This document shows positions 51,035-51,204 of a stretch of DNA of 51,204 bases, in pieces (position 1 is the first letter of the stretch; each line of letters starts with the position of its first letter). A program made the translations under genes and the position numbers. The notes under the pieces were generated by a model that saw nothing but the letters and a program-made list of their open reading frames with translations, was not told the DNA's origin and did not search any database. The DNA is from Phycisphaeraceae bacterium (GTDB lineage: Bacteria; Planctomycetota; Phycisphaerae; Phycisphaerales; Phycisphaeraceae), in NCBI GenBank assembly GCA_020831765.1, contig JAFIFY010000062.1, forward strand, positions 1 to 51,204, given 5' to 3'.

Positions 51035-51204
51035 ATGACCCAGGCGACGCTCGAAACTGAAACCGATGCCGCGACGCGGGCCGTGCCCGACGTCGAGCCG
51101 GATGTCGTGACCGATCCGTCTTGCTACGCCCCTGCTCGCGCTGGCTCGGCAACCGCCGATCGAGCCGCCATTGCCGCACGATCCATCCATGGGCCCGCGC
51201 GGTC
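51035..51204 (+). CDS. Start of an unidentified gene, cut by the window end
   Basis: An open frame of 56 codons begins at ATG 51035 (MTQATLETETDAATRAVPDV) and runs off the end. It is Ala/Asp/Thr-rich without a recognised domain, so identity and reality are uncertain. No clear ribosome site is seen. Confidence 0.35.
   Translation, partial: MTQATLETETDAATRAVPDVEPDVVTDPSCYAPARAGSATADRAAIAARSIHGPAR

Overview
The window looks like part of the chromosome of a member of the Planctomycetota, probably class Phycisphaerae. This is inferred from the mix of gene families: three secreted proteins ending in PEP-CTERM sorting signals, two prepilin-leader ([15 protein letters not shown]-type) single-pass proteins, two formylglycine sulfatases, a PQQ-propeller/HEAT secreted protein, an over-long CusA pump, and XylR-type AraC regulation. 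Base composition is high-GC, so most genes throw long antisense open frames. These are not annotated.

Layout. (1) 178-8138 (minus) is a four-gene copper-type efflux operon: a YHS/TRASH-like lipoprotein, then CusC-, CusB- and CusA-like proteins with ATGA overlaps. It diverges from an ECF sigma factor (8290-8880) and a putative membrane anti-sigma factor rich in His, Met and Cys. The 150-bp divergent gap carries two facing promoters with the same signature, GGGAACC-N17-CGTTCT, one for each direction. The block is bracketed by a 30-bp direct repeat derived from the 3' end of rpsA, which suggests an inserted unit. (2) 9712-13399 holds rpsA, yjbQ and an aldo/keto reductase. (3) 13434-18321 is a regulator-centred surface/polysaccharide locus: PEP-CTERM protein, XylR-like regulator, prepilin-like protein and sulfatase. 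A cluster of TTGCGCAA palindromes lies before the prepilin-like gene, and a related half-site lies before the regulator.

(4) 18624-23881 is the most unusual cluster: a four-helix membrane protein; a 741-residue fusion of a PqqD-like domain, an M50 site-2-type protease and an HlyD-like adaptor; and, overlapping it by one base, a second, divergent SecA ATPase. This looks like a dedicated peptide/protein processing-and-export machine whose substrate is not visible. (5) 24007-28467 encodes a PQQ/HEAT protein and a secreted protein of unknown function. (6) 28554-33183 contains SMI1/KNR4, HxlR regulator / isochorismatase-like hydrolase / pirin (divergent, with a palindromic operator), a Tat-exported sulfatase and an Rnk/GreA-like factor. 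The Rnk-like gene lies behind a strong promoter, an 8-codon mini-ORF and an intrinsic terminator.

(7) 34104-42947 is a run of lone surface and membrane genes: two PEP-CTERM proteins, a duplicated membrane protein, a propeller-like anchored protein, a SnoaL-like protein, a prepilin-like protein and a HAD hydrolase. (8) 42016-46932 carries four imperfect inverted-repeat elements around a lipoprotein gene, a four-helix-bundle (23S-IVP type) gene, tRNA-Pro(TGG) and a flagellin gene. (9) 47067-50845 holds a bifunctional-nuclease-domain protein, MlaF-like ATPase, MlaD-like MCE protein and pyrH.

No CRISPR array, rRNA, transposase or integrase was recognised. Promoters and operators are read by eye from consensus matches and are hypotheses.
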